Positions 17,605 through 25,448 of a DNA stretch of 64,000 bases are shown in pieces. Numbering within the stretch: position 1 is the stretch's first letter; each line of letters starts with the position of its first letter. A model generated the notes under the pieces. It was not told the DNA's origin and made no database searches. It saw only the letters and a program-made list of their open reading frames with translations. A program made the translations under genes and the position numbers. The stretch lies in the NCBI GenBank assembly GCA_035695045.1, contig DASSEX010000051.1, forward strand, positions 166,670-230,669. Reading direction: 5' to 3'. The stretch comes from DASSKP01 sp035695045 (GTDB lineage: Bacteria; Actinomycetota; Actinomycetes; JAFAQI01).

Positions 17605-18312
17605 TCAGCTGGGAGAACGGTCAGCGATGAGGTCCTGTGCGATCTCCCGCATCTTGCGATGCTGACGGGCGCTCTGATCGCGGAGCATCTCGAACGCCTC
17701 GTCGGGTCCGACACCGGCTTCCGCCATCAGCAGACCGACGGCTGATCCGATCATCCGGTTGCTCTCGACGGCCTCTCGCAAGGTGGCCAGTTGCTGCCGC
17801 AGTTCGGCAGCGACTTCACGCTCGCGCTTGAGTGCCCCCGCCAGCTCGCGCCAGGCTCGGGCGGCGGGGCGTGCTGCCGGCGCCGAGTCGGCGTCGCCTG
17901 CGAACAGATCAGTGACGTCCTCGACGTGATGCAGGACGGCGGCGCACCGGCCCGCCTCGTCGCGGATCGGTGAGTTCACCGGCGTCCACACCTTGTACCG
18001 GAAACGTCCGGCCGTGTCAGTGTCCCGGACGTCGTAGCGCTGCACACCCATGTAGTGCCGTGTCCCGCGAGTGAACACGTGGTGCAGCGACGCGGACAGG
18101 CGACGCACGCCGTCTGCGTGCGGGTCGTTCGGGTTGTCGGGGAAGGCCACGAACATCTCTTCGCCGAGCAGGTCGCTCCGCAGATGCCCGGTCGCGGCTT
18201 CGTACGCCCGGTTCACTGCGCGGATCTTGAGCTGACGGTCGAGGATCGCATACGGCGCTGCCGTCGCTTCGAACACAGGCGCGGCAGCCACTGCCACGAT
18301 GGCTTCCGTCAT
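17605..18312 (-). CDS. PAS-ANTAR domain RNA-binding regulator
   Basis: A 235-residue two-domain protein. The N-terminal PAS domain covers about residues 10-125 (YAILDRQLKIRAVNRAYEAATG; FRYKVWTPVNSPIRDEAG). A helical linker leads to a C-terminal ANTAR domain (about 165-228) with LREAVESNRMIGSAVGLLM and EAFEMLRDQSARQHRKMREIA. ANTAR domains bind dual hairpins in mRNA leaders and prevent termination. PAS-ANTAR proteins are abundant in Actinomycetota and thought to sense a small ligand or redox state. Its target RNA is not evident nearby. Confidence 0.9.
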   Translation of the reverse strand: MTEAIVAVAAAPVFEATAAPYAILDRQLKIRAVNRAYEAATGHLRSDLLGEEMFVAFPDNPNDPHADGVRRLSASLHHVFTRGTRHYMGVQRYDVRDTDTAGRFRYKVWTPVNSPIRDEAGRCAAVLHHVEDVTDLFAGDADSAPAARPAARAWRELAGALKREREVAAELRQQLATLREAVESNRMIGSAVGLLMAEAGVGPDEAFEMLRDQSARQHRKMREIAQDLIADRSPS

Positions 18313-18476
18313 CGCTCACCGTCCCCGCTCGCGATGTCTCACCGTACGGCGCCTCCCCCCCTCCGGCAGCGGAAGGGCTGAACCTGTGCCGGTCAGTTCC
18401 GGCACTGCGCCCCGACGCCGGGCCAGCAAGCACCCGTGCGGGTCCGCGCTCTGCCTGAGTCGATCTCGACGACGCG

Positions 18477-19508
18477 TCACTCGGTCACGGTCAACGCACG
18501 CGTGCGGCTGGCACCGGCGGGATGGGTCGCAGAAGCGGGCAGGTAGACGCGGTAGTAGTCGGTCGTCGCGACGGTCGGCGTGATGGTGAAGGAGTAGTGA
18601 CCTCGAGAGCCGATCGTGGTCTTGGCCCACGTGTGCCATGCGCCCGAGTAGTACCCCTGCCTGAACACCGTCTCGCCGGAGTAGAGCGGGCTGGTCGAAC
18701 CGTACGCGGTGACGTTGTGGTTGACCTGCGTCGTGCTGCTGGACAGGTTCAGACTCATGGCAGGACGCAGGGTCGGCCACGTTGCCGCGGTCGTGACGAA
18801 CCAGTGAGCGTCGGCCGTGTCCGCGCGGGTGTCCTCGTCGTACGAACAGGTCCCCTGGTCGGTGAGCGCGAGCACCGTGTTGGTGCCCGGCAACAGGTCC
18901 GGCCCCCCGGAGTCGTTGTTGCACGAGTTGCCCGATCCGGCCTCGAGGTAGAGCCACGACGAGCTGCGCCCCGTGATCACCTCACTCGCCGACCGGCGCT
19001 GGCCGAGGTAGGGCTGTCCGATGCCGACGACGGTCACCGTGCTGCCGACAGGCCGATTCGCGGTGACGCCGTTCGCTGCGAGGACGGCGTAGCCGATCGG
19101 CGGCGGGCTCTTCAGCACGATCGCAGCAAGATCGTGCGTGTGGTTCGAGGGGTCATAGTTGGGATGCACGTACCAAGGCCCCGTGTAAGTGGTCGCGCTC
19201 GACGACCATGTCGAGGCGAAGCTGACGAGGGCGCCGGTGCCGTTGTGACGGCCGTTGCGGTAGAGGCAGTGGCCGTCAGTGAGAGCCACCACGACGCCGT
19301 TGTCCCCGCGCACGAGCGAGACGGTGCAGGTGGGCGATGAGCCACCGGGAGGGACCAGCGCCCCTACGTATGGATGCTGCGAGCCGTCGGGGGTTCCGCC
19401 CGTGACTGCTCCCGCTGGTGCAGGGATGGAGAGAGCCGCGACCATGACTCCTGACGCCGCGGTGGCCATCGTCAGTGTCAGCCGCTGCAGCACACGCCGT
19501 TCCGGCAT
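18477..19508 (-). CDS. Secreted trypsin-like serine protease with C-terminal beta domain
   Basis: A 343-residue exported S1-family protease. The ATG at 19508 follows GGAGGG by 8 bases and begins a signal peptide ending at PAGA-VTGG. The catalytic triad is visible: His in LTDGHCLY, Asp in HTHDLAAIVL and Ser in CNNDSGGPDLL, where the usual GDSGG reads NDSGG. There is no long propeptide: the mature protein begins VTGGTPDGSQHPYVGAL, close to the N-terminus of active trypsins. From about residue 245 a beta-sandwich domain (SLNLSSSTTQVNHNVTAYG to the end) probably binds a surface or substrate. Confidence 0.85.
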   Translation of the reverse strand: MPERRVLQRLTLTMATAASGVMVAALSIPAPAGAVTGGTPDGSQHPYVGALVPPGGSSPTCTVSLVRGDNGVVVALTDGHCLYRNGRHNGTGALVSFASTWSSSATTYTGPWYVHPNYDPSNHTHDLAAIVLKSPPPIGYAVLAANGVTANRPVGSTVTVVGIGQPYLGQRRSASEVITGRSSSWLYLEAGSGNSCNNDSGGPDLLPGTNTVLALTDQGTCSYDEDTRADTADAHWFVTTAATWPTLRPAMSLNLSSSTTQVNHNVTAYGSTSPLYSGETVFRQGYYSGAWHTWAKTTIGSRGHYSFTITPTVATTDYYRVYLPASATHPAGASRTRALTVTE

Positions 19509-19617
19509 CACCGCGCCCCTCCGTCCATGATCGTGTTCGGAGTACGCCGCCGGATTCTTGAGCCTGGGCACGCGAGATCATCAACCGCTACGACGGTGCC
19601 TGTGCACCTCCAACAGC

Positions 19618-19644
19618 GCTCACGTCAACTGACATGACCTGAGC
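19618..19644 (-). terminator. Hairpin directly after the tmRNA gene
   Basis: On the minus strand GCTCA-G-GTCA, a 7-base loop and TGAC-G-TGAGC form a 5 + 4 bp hairpin with one mismatch, 5 bases beyond the tmRNA 3' end. No U tract follows, as is common in GC-rich actinobacteria. Confidence 0.45.
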
Positions 19645-19649
19645 ACTCT

Positions 19650-20005
19650 TGGAGGTGGCGGGAATCGAACCCGCGTCCTTCGGCGGCTCATCAAGGCTTC
19701 TCCGGGTGCAGCCTGCTGCAGTTTTCTCAGCCCCAGCGTTCTCGCAGGCAAGACGCTGCGGGCTCAGTCACTGTTTGGTTTCCCTACCGCCCCCGTGACC
19801 GGGGCGATCGGTGGAGCCCTCTATCGATGCCAGGTCCCAGAGCGAGGGCACATCTGGGCTGACAGCTCAGCTACCGTCAGGCAGCGAGAGCGAGCCGGTT
19901 GTTATCGGCATTTATTGAAGTCGCCGCGATGGATTAACGAGCTCACGCGACATCCTCGACCCGCTTCCCTTGAATCGACGTCCGAAGTCGAAACCGTTCA
20001 CCCCC
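19650..20005 (-). ncRNA. ssrA: Transfer-messenger RNA (tmRNA)
   Basis: A 356-base tmRNA. The 5' end GGGGGTGAACGGTTTCGACT pairs through its first seven bases with CACCTCC at the 3' end, and the T arm GGTTCGATTCCC is intact. The discriminator base A is at 19650; CCA is not encoded and must be added. The tag frame (19909 to 19877) starts at a GCC resume codon and reads ADNNRLALAA followed by TGA, ending in the ALAA degradation signal. It frees stalled ribosomes together with SmpB, whose gene is 6.4 kb away on the same strand. Pseudoknots follow the tag, as expected for a one-piece tmRNA. Confidence 0.96.
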
Positions 20006-20066
20006 GTCGTAGGGATTGGTTGGACACGATCATCGTACGACGTCATAACGCCGGACGACACTCGTT

Positions 20067-21476
20067 TCATCCCCCGCGGACAGCCTCCGCAAGCTCCGCG
20101 AGCGCCCCCGGAAGCCGGTCCACCAGTTCCCAGACATCGTCGACCAGGTCCGGACACGCCATCACGCCGACGTCGAGCCGATCGAGGTTCGACAGCACGG
20201 TGATGTTCATGCCCGCGCCGGGCAGCAAGGGGCCGAGCGGGTAGATCGCGTCGACCTGCGCGCCCGCCAGATAGAGCGGGATCGGCGGCCCCATCACGTT
20301 GCTGACCACGAGGTTGAGCAGCGTCGGCTGCACGGACGCCAGCCCCAGCGTCCGCGTCGCCCACGTCACCACCGACAGCGCCGCCGGCGGCGTCACGTCC
20401 GCGAGCTCCGCGATCGCGCCGGGGCCGACGGCACCGGTGAAGGCCTTCGCCGCGGTGGTCGCGTCATGCACGGCAACGAGGAGCTCCGCGCCGGCGAGAG
20501 CGGGCTGCATCGGCAATGCGACCAGCATCGTCGCCAGCGTGTTCGTCCCGACGGCGTCGCCCTCGCCGGCATTGACGGGAACGCCGGCGACCACCCGATC
20601 AGGCAGCGCTGCGCGCGCCTGGAGGTAGCCGCGCAGCGCGACCGCGACGGCGGCGAGGACGACGTCGTTGAGCTTCACGCCGGCGGCGTCCTTCACGGCT
20701 CGGGCCTCGTCCAGCGACAGCGCGGCAAAGGCCGCGGCCCGCCGCGCGGTCGGCGTGCCGCTGATGATGGTCGACGGTGCGACCGGTGGCAGACCGGCGC
20801 GACCGTGATGCCGCACGACACCGACCAGGTCACCCGCCGCGGACGCCGCGCCGCGCACGCCGCGCACCGCGAGGCGGCCGATCGCCAGCGGTCGTCGGAC
20901 CTGCGCCAGCGCGGTACGGCGCGCGACGGCCAGCCGGCCGGGTGGCTCAGCCGACGTGGCCGGTGACGTACCCGGAGGCGACTCCGGTGCCGACGCCGGC
21001 TCGGGCGACAGGTCGAGCAGCTCCGCGATGAACTCAGCACCTGCGGCGCCGTACAGCGTGGAGTGGTGCACCTTCGCGATCAGCGCGACGCGGCCGTCGG
21101 CAAGACCTTCGACGACGTAGAGCTGCCACAGCGGTTTCGACCGGTCGAGCAGCTCGGTCGTGATCTCACCGACGAGGTCACCGAGTGCGTGCAGGTCACC
21201 GGAGCCGCCCAGCCGACGCCAGAACAGATGGTCGTCGATGTCCGGCGTCTCGTAGTGCCAGTAGGGGCGGTCCAACGCCAGCGGCACGTGGACCAGGCGG
21301 CGGCAGAACGGTGGCATCCGCGGCAGCCGTTCGCGGACGACCTCCCGGAACCGGTCGACGCTCCAGCCGTCCCCCGCCGACGGATCGAGCAGCAGCACTC
21401 CGACGACGTGCAGCGGCAGCTCGGGCGACTCCAGTGCGAGGAATGCCGCGTCCATCCCACTGAGCTGCTCGGTCAC
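20067..21476 (-). CDS. WS/DGAT acyltransferase with altered HHxxxDG motif
   Basis: A 469-residue protein of the wax ester synthase/diacylglycerol acyltransferase family, which uses acyl-CoA to make storage triacylglycerol or wax esters at the membrane. It begins with the family MDAAFLALESPELPLHV and ends with NLVVSNVMGPPIPLYLAGA and the Gly/Asn motif GAGMNITVLSNLD. The active-site motif at residues 137-143 is HHSTLYG: both His are kept, but the usual Asp is Tyr. The GTG start follows GGGAGGG by 8 bases. A second family member with an intact motif is at 53832. Confidence 0.92.
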   Translation of the reverse strand: MTEQLSGMDAAFLALESPELPLHVVGVLLLDPSAGDGWSVDRFREVVRERLPRMPPFCRRLVHVPLALDRPYWHYETPDIDDHLFWRRLGGSGDLHALGDLVGEITTELLDRSKPLWQLYVVEGLADGRVALIAKVHHSTLYGAAGAEFIAELLDLSPEPASAPESPPGTSPATSAEPPGRLAVARRTALAQVRRPLAIGRLAVRGVRGAASAAGDLVGVVRHHGRAGLPPVAPSTIISGTPTARRAAAFAALSLDEARAVKDAAGVKLNDVVLAAVAVALRGYLQARAALPDRVVAGVPVNAGEGDAVGTNTLATMLVALPMQPALAGAELLVAVHDATTAAKAFTGAVGPGAIAELADVTPPAALSVVTWATRTLGLASVQPTLLNLVVSNVMGPPIPLYLAGAQVDAIYPLGPLLPGAGMNITVLSNLDRLDVGVMACPDLVDDVWELVDRLPGALAELAEAVRGG

Positions 21477-21516
21477 GGGCGAAACCCTCCCACGACCGCG
21501 TGCCGAGGGCTCGGAG

Positions 21517-21645
21517 TCAGCTCTCCGCGTCGGCCTCGTCGTCGTCGGCGCGGCCGTCCGATGGCTCGTCCACGAGCTGCTCGAGCGCGTCGCCGTGAGC
21601 CTTCTCTGGCCCGTCGGGGATGGTGGCTTCGTTGGGTTCGGTCAT
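21517..21645 (-). CDS. Small acidic hypothetical protein
   Basis: A 42-residue protein rich in Asp and Glu (DALEQLVDEPSDGRADDDEA). It lies 40 bases upstream of the WS/DGAT on the same strand and diverges from mauE. The ribosome binding site is weak (GGGCGG). No family is recognised and there is no Pup-like C-terminus, so the call rests on composition and position. Confidence 0.4.
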   Translation of the reverse strand: MTEPNEATIPDGPEKAHGDALEQLVDEPSDGRADDDEADAES

Positions 21646-21665
21646 GCATCCGCCCATACCCCGCT

Positions 21666-21671
21666 TAGGCT
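21666..21671 (+). promoter_or_regulatory. -10 box TAGGCT, leaderless start of the mau-like operon
   Basis: TAGGCT ends 6 bases before the ATG at 21678; no ribosome binding site is present. It would be the promoter for the operon 21678-25448. Confidence 0.5.
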
Positions 21672-21677
21672 GCCTGC

Positions 21678-22187
21678 ATGGGTGCGTGGACGGCTCCGTT
21701 GCTGGTCGCGAGCGCCCTGCTCGCGGTCGCGGGCGCTCCCAAGGCCGTCGACCCGACCAACACCGTCGGTGCACTGCGCAGCGTCGGTCGGCGCGTCCCG
21801 CCGTTGTGGGTGCGCATCTTCGGCGCAGCCGAGAGCGCTCTCGGCGTCGCCGCGCTGGTCTCCGGAGCACCAGCGGTCACCTTGCTCGTCGCGTTGTCCT
21901 ACGCCGGCTTCAGCGTCTTTCTCCTCGTCGCGCTTCGGTCCGGCGGGGCCGTTTCCTCGTGCGGTTGCCTGGGTCGCGCCGACACGCCGCCGACTCGTTC
22001 GCATCTCGCAGTCACCTCGTCGTTGGCCCTGTCCTGCGTGATCGCCGCTTTCTCGGGTGCCGGCGGACTCGCATCGATCGGGTGGTCCGCTGCATCCGTC
22101 GCGACAGTCGCCTTCGCGGTACTCGCCTCGTGGCTCGTATGGCTCGTCTTCACCGCGCTCCCCAACCTGTCGGCGAAGGAGTCGTGA
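21678..22187 (+). CDS. MauE/DoxX-like membrane protein
   Basis: A 169-residue protein with about four or five membrane helices and the MauE pattern: a helix pair, then SSCGCLGRADTPPTRSHL with a CGC motif facing one membrane side. In methylotrophs MauE, with the thioredoxin-like MauD, is needed to form the six disulfides of the methylamine dehydrogenase small subunit MauA. Here it is followed directly by a thioredoxin-fold gene (ATGA-type overlap) and, four genes on, a Cys-rich MauA-like protein. I infer that it carries reducing or oxidising equivalents across the membrane for disulfide formation in that protein. Confidence 0.85.
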   Translation: MGAWTAPLLVASALLAVAGAPKAVDPTNTVGALRSVGRRVPPLWVRIFGAAESALGVAALVSGAPAVTLLVALSYAGFSVFLLVALRSGGAVSSCGCLGRADTPPTRSHLAVTSSLALSCVIAAFSGAGGLASIGWSAASVATVAFAVLASWLVWLVFTALPNLSAKES

Positions 22188-22921
22188 TGCTCGCTCTGGT
22201 CATCGGCGAAGGCGTCGTGCTTCTGCTGCTCGCGCTGCTCGTGGCCGGCCTGCTGCGCAGTCACGCCGAGATCCTGCGCGCCTTGCACGACCTCGGCGCG
22301 AGCGTCGAACCCGCCGGCCGACGAGCCGCCACCGCCGGTACGACGTCCACGGCGACGACCGTGGCGACGACGGACTCGACGGCGCATGACGTGGTCGGTG
22401 TCGACCTCACCGGGGCGACCGCTTCGCTGTCGGTGGTCGGCACCCAGCACGACACGCTGCTCGCGTTCCTGTCCACCGGATGCAGCACGTGTCAGCCGTT
22501 CTGGGACGCCTTCCGCGACGGCGTGACGCTGCCGGGAGCGACCCGGCTCGTCGTCGTCGTACAGGACGAGGAGAGCGAGGCGCGGCTGCGGTCGCTCGCC
22601 GGCCCGCACCTCGAGGTCATCGCGTCCAGCGGGGCCTGGGAGAGCTACGCAGTGCCAGGCTCCCCGCACTTCGTCTACGTCGAGGGCCCGGCCGGCCGCG
22701 TGACGGGCGAGGGCACCGGGCCGGACTGGCCATCGGTCCGCGCGCTGCTCACCCAGGCGGCCGACGACCGGGCAGCTCGAGCCGCGCTGGCCGAAGGCCG
22801 CACGGCAGCCGTCGAGTGGCGTGACAACCCGACCCGCATCGATGCGGAGCTCCTGCATGCCGGCATCGGCACCGGGCATCAGAGCCTCACCGCTCCGCCG
22901 GACGACGACCTTGCCCCGTGA
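22187..22921 (+). CDS. MauD-like membrane-anchored thioredoxin-fold protein
   Basis: A 244-residue protein with one N-terminal membrane helix (LALVIGEGVVLLLLALLVAG), a Thr/Ala-rich linker and an outward-facing thioredoxin-like domain. The redox motif is CSTC (STGCSTCQPFWDAF), and SYAVPGSPHFVYV holds the cis-Pro typical of the fold. It is like MauD, the disulfide oxidoreductase of the methylamine dehydrogenase system. Its ATG overlaps the mauE stop. The likely client is the Cys-rich Tat protein encoded at 24039. Confidence 0.85.
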   Translation: MLALVIGEGVVLLLLALLVAGLLRSHAEILRALHDLGASVEPAGRRAATAGTTSTATTVATTDSTAHDVVGVDLTGATASLSVVGTQHDTLLAFLSTGCSTCQPFWDAFRDGVTLPGATRLVVVVQDEESEARLRSLAGPHLEVIASSGAWESYAVPGSPHFVYVEGPAGRVTGEGTGPDWPSVRALLTQAADDRAARAALAEGRTAAVEWRDNPTRIDAELLHAGIGTGHQSLTAPPDDDLAP

Positions 22922-22991
22922 CCTGCTGTTGCTCGTCGTCGGCGTCGCGGTCGCGGCGATGGCCGGAGTGCGCGCGACCTGGTCACCTTGA
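22911..22991 (+). CDS. Possible 26-residue single-helix microprotein
   Basis: A short frame beginning at a TTG inside the end of the mauD-like gene and ending 9 bases before the next gene. It encodes one strongly hydrophobic helix (LLLLVVGVAVAAMAGVRA) and exactly fills the intergenic gap. There is no clear ribosome binding site, but it could be translated by coupling. Small single-helix proteins often join membrane redox complexes. Weakly supported. Confidence 0.25.
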   Translation: MPRDLLLLVVGVAVAAMAGVRATWSP

Positions 22992-23000
22992 GGAGAGTCG

Positions 23001-23582
23001 ATGCTGGCCAGCATCACCCCGCTAGGTGAGCGGGGACGCGGAGCGTCCTGGCGCCGGACGGTGACGGCGTATGTCGTGGCGTCGACGATCGGTGGCACTG
23101 CCATGGGTGCGCTGCTCGGTCTCGTCGGCCGTCTGCTCTCCGTCGGGCACACGTCGTGGCCGGTCGTTGTCGGAGGCGCCGTGGCTCTCGCAGCCGCGGC
23201 GCTCGACCTCGCCGGCCGGCTGCCGACACTGCGGCGGCAGGTGGATGAGACATGGATGAACCGCTACCGCGACTGGGTCTACGGCGCCGGCTTCGGGCTG
23301 CAGCTCGGGGTGGGCGCGATGACGATCGTCACCTCGGCGTCGCTGTACCTGGTCTGGGTCGTCGAGCTGCTCACCGGAGATCCAGCCGTGTCCGCAGCGG
23401 TCGGGCTCGTCTTCGGCCTGAGCCGCGCACTGCCCCTCGTCGGCACGCGCCGCATCACCACCGCTGACGTCCTTCGCCGATCGCAGCGACGTTGGCACGA
23501 GCGACTCGCGATCGCGCGCGGCGCGACGATCGCTGTCGAAGCCGCCGCAGGTCTGGCGATGCTCGCCTGGGCGACCGCATGA
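23001..23582 (+). CDS. Membrane protein in the mau-like operon
   Basis: A 193-residue protein with four or five membrane helices, preceded by GAGGAGAG. It has Gly/Ala-rich helices (VVASTIGGTAMGALLGLVGRLL, VVVGGAVALAAAALDLAG, LVWVVELLTG) separated by basic loops, and the motif WMNRYRDWVYGAGFGLQLG. The fold reminds of the CcdA/MauF type of disulfide transporters but has no Cys. Its place between the mauD-like gene and the MauA-like protein suggests a role in making or exporting that protein. Its stop overlaps the start of the next gene. Confidence 0.7.
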   Translation: MLASITPLGERGRGASWRRTVTAYVVASTIGGTAMGALLGLVGRLLSVGHTSWPVVVGGAVALAAAALDLAGRLPTLRRQVDETWMNRYRDWVYGAGFGLQLGVGAMTIVTSASLYLVWVVELLTGDPAVSAAVGLVFGLSRALPLVGTRRITTADVLRRSQRRWHERLAIARGATIAVEAAAGLAMLAWATA

Positions 23583-24028
23583 CGAGCGTGCGCGCGCATG
23601 GCGTCACCGTCCGCACGATGGACGGCTGGGAGGCGCGCATCTCGCGCCGGCCACCCACGGAGCCGGAGGAGCGCACCCACTCCGTCACGCACATCGCGAA
23701 CTTCCCGCTGCCCGCTCGACGTGGTGACTTCGGCAGCGGTGCGGTCGAGCGGATGGGCCGCGACGACGTGCTCGTCGTCCTCGTCGAGTTCGACAGCGAC
23801 TCCGCGAAGACCGCGCTGTTCGCCCGGCGCGGGCTACCCAGACCGCGCGTCGTCGACTTCGACCCGCGCAAGCTGCAGCGCACATTGCCGGGGCAGTCCG
23901 GAGGACAGTGGTTCTTCAACACCGGCGGCCGGGCCTTCACGTTGTACGTCGTCCTCGGCAGCCATCACCGCCGGGCGCGCCTGCTGCCGCAGGTGCACGC
24001 CGTCCTCGACCACCTGACGATCGACTGA
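23579..24028 (+). CDS. Unknown soluble protein in the mau-like operon
   Basis: A 149-residue protein with no signal peptide and no Cys. It contains ARISRRPPTEPEERTHSVTH, LLVVLVEF-like beta strands (DDVLVVLVEFDSD), PGQSGGQWFFNTGGRAFTLYVVLG and a C-terminal helix. The ATG overlaps the stop of the membrane protein gene, so it is co-translated. I do not recognise the family; it could be a chaperone or a cytoplasmic regulator of the locus. Confidence 0.7.
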   Translation: MTSVRAHGVTVRTMDGWEARISRRPPTEPEERTHSVTHIANFPLPARRGDFGSGAVERMGRDDVLVVLVEFDSDSAKTALFARRGLPRPRVVDFDPRKLQRTLPGQSGGQWFFNTGGRAFTLYVVLGSHHRRARLLPQVHAVLDHLTID

Positions 24029-24038
24029 GGCCGCCGCC

Positions 24039-25448
24039 ATGCTGACCACGACCCTCGTCGACAAGGCCGCCGGCTGGCTGGAGCGCCGCACATCGCGGCG
24101 GACGTTCCTCCAGCGGGTGGCGGTCGTCGGCTCGGCGATGACGGTTTCCGGCCTCGACTACGTGCTGCGTCCGGGGACGGCGTACGCGTCGGTCTGCGGC
24201 AGCGGCTCCACCTGCGCCTCGGGGTGGACCGCACTCTGCTGCACCATCAACCACGGCCGCAACCAGTGCCCACCGGGGAGCTTCGCCGGAGGCTGGTGGA
24301 AGGCGGACGGCGCCGGCCTCTGCGGTGGCAAGGCGCGGTACTACATCGACTGTCATCCGCGATGCCAGTGCGGGTGCGGAAGTGGCACGCACTTCTGTGC
24401 GCAGAGCTGCTGGGGTTGCACGCCTCATTGCGCACACGAAGGAACCTGCGACGAGCGACGCGTGTGCCACAACGTCTTCCGCTACGGCCAGTGCAACCAG
24501 CACATCTCGTGCAGCGGCCCGGTCTGGTGCCGCGTCATCAGCTGCACGCCCCCCTGGAAGTGGACCAACTGCAGCACATCGAGCGCGACCGACGACTACA
24601 CGCGATCGCACAACGCGCCGTGCCTGCCGACGTCGTGGACACCCCTGCAGGCGCGCTACCGCAGGATGGGATCGCAGGGGTCGGTGCTCGGCGCCAGCGC
24701 CTCCACCGAGTACGCCGCCACACGTGGGCGCGTGCAGCGGTTCATGCACGGCCGGATGTATCACTCCGCGGCGACCGGGACGCACTACCTGCTCGGGGCG
24801 ATCGCGAACCATTACGCACACATCGGTGAGACGGGAGGTCCGCTGGGCCTGCCGACGACGGACACGCAGGAGAACGCCGACGGCGCCGGCACCCGCAACT
24901 TCTTCCAGCACGGGGCGATCTACTACCGCAGCGGCATCGGTGCCCATGCGCTGCGAGAACCGGTGTTCAGCGCGTGGTCCGCGACCGGACGGCTCACCGG
25001 CCCGCTCGGCTACCCGACGACCGACACCCGGCACGAGGCGGACGGCATCGGCTGGCGGCAGCGGTTCGAGCACGGGGGCATGGCGACCGCCACGGCGAGC
25101 GGGCCGGTCTTCTACGCGCTCGACCCGATCTGGACGACGTGGCGCAAGCTCGGCGGCCCGGCCGGACCTCTGGGGCATCTCACCACCGAGCCACAGCCCA
25201 ATACCAACGAGATCGGCACACACAACGACTGCGAGCACGGCACGGTGACCACCTCACCGGCGACCGGGACGCACGGCGTCTGGGGTCCCATCTTCGACTC
25301 CTGGTCGACCGACTACGGCCGCGAGGGTGGACGGCTCGGCTCCCCCATCACCGACGTCTACGCGCTGGACGACACCCACGATCGTTGCGACTTCCAGCAG
25401 GGTTCGCTGGAGCTGGACAAGAGCACCGGCAAGGTCAGTCGCGTCTGA
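24039..25448 (+). CDS. Tat-exported Cys-rich MauA-like domain fused to LGFP repeats
   Basis: A 469-residue protein in three parts. Residues 1-50 are a twin-arginine signal peptide (SRRTFLQ at 19-25, cleavage AYA-S), so it is exported folded. Residues 52-195 hold 22 Cys and resemble methylamine dehydrogenase light chain: CPPG at 77-80, Trp86/Trp87, YYIDC with Asp104, and Trp163-Cys164 (PVWCRV) fall where MauA has CPPG, Trp57, RDC and Trp108-Cys. From about 205 to the end are four or five LGFP repeats (LGASASTEYAATRGRVQRF; GPLGLPTTDTQE; GPLGYPTTDTRH), domains that bind the actinobacterial envelope. No large subunit (mauB) or mauG is nearby. The catalytic claim is inference. Confidence 0.75.
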   Translation: MLTTTLVDKAAGWLERRTSRRTFLQRVAVVGSAMTVSGLDYVLRPGTAYASVCGSGSTCASGWTALCCTINHGRNQCPPGSFAGGWWKADGAGLCGGKARYYIDCHPRCQCGCGSGTHFCAQSCWGCTPHCAHEGTCDERRVCHNVFRYGQCNQHISCSGPVWCRVISCTPPWKWTNCSTSSATDDYTRSHNAPCLPTSWTPLQARYRRMGSQGSVLGASASTEYAATRGRVQRFMHGRMYHSAATGTHYLLGAIANHYAHIGETGGPLGLPTTDTQENADGAGTRNFFQHGAIYYRSGIGAHALREPVFSAWSATGRLTGPLGYPTTDTRHEADGIGWRQRFEHGGMATATASGPVFYALDPIWTTWRKLGGPAGPLGHLTTEPQPNTNEIGTHNDCEHGTVTTSPATGTHGVWGPIFDSWSTDYGREGGRLGSPITDVYALDDTHDRCDFQQGSLELDKSTGKVSRV

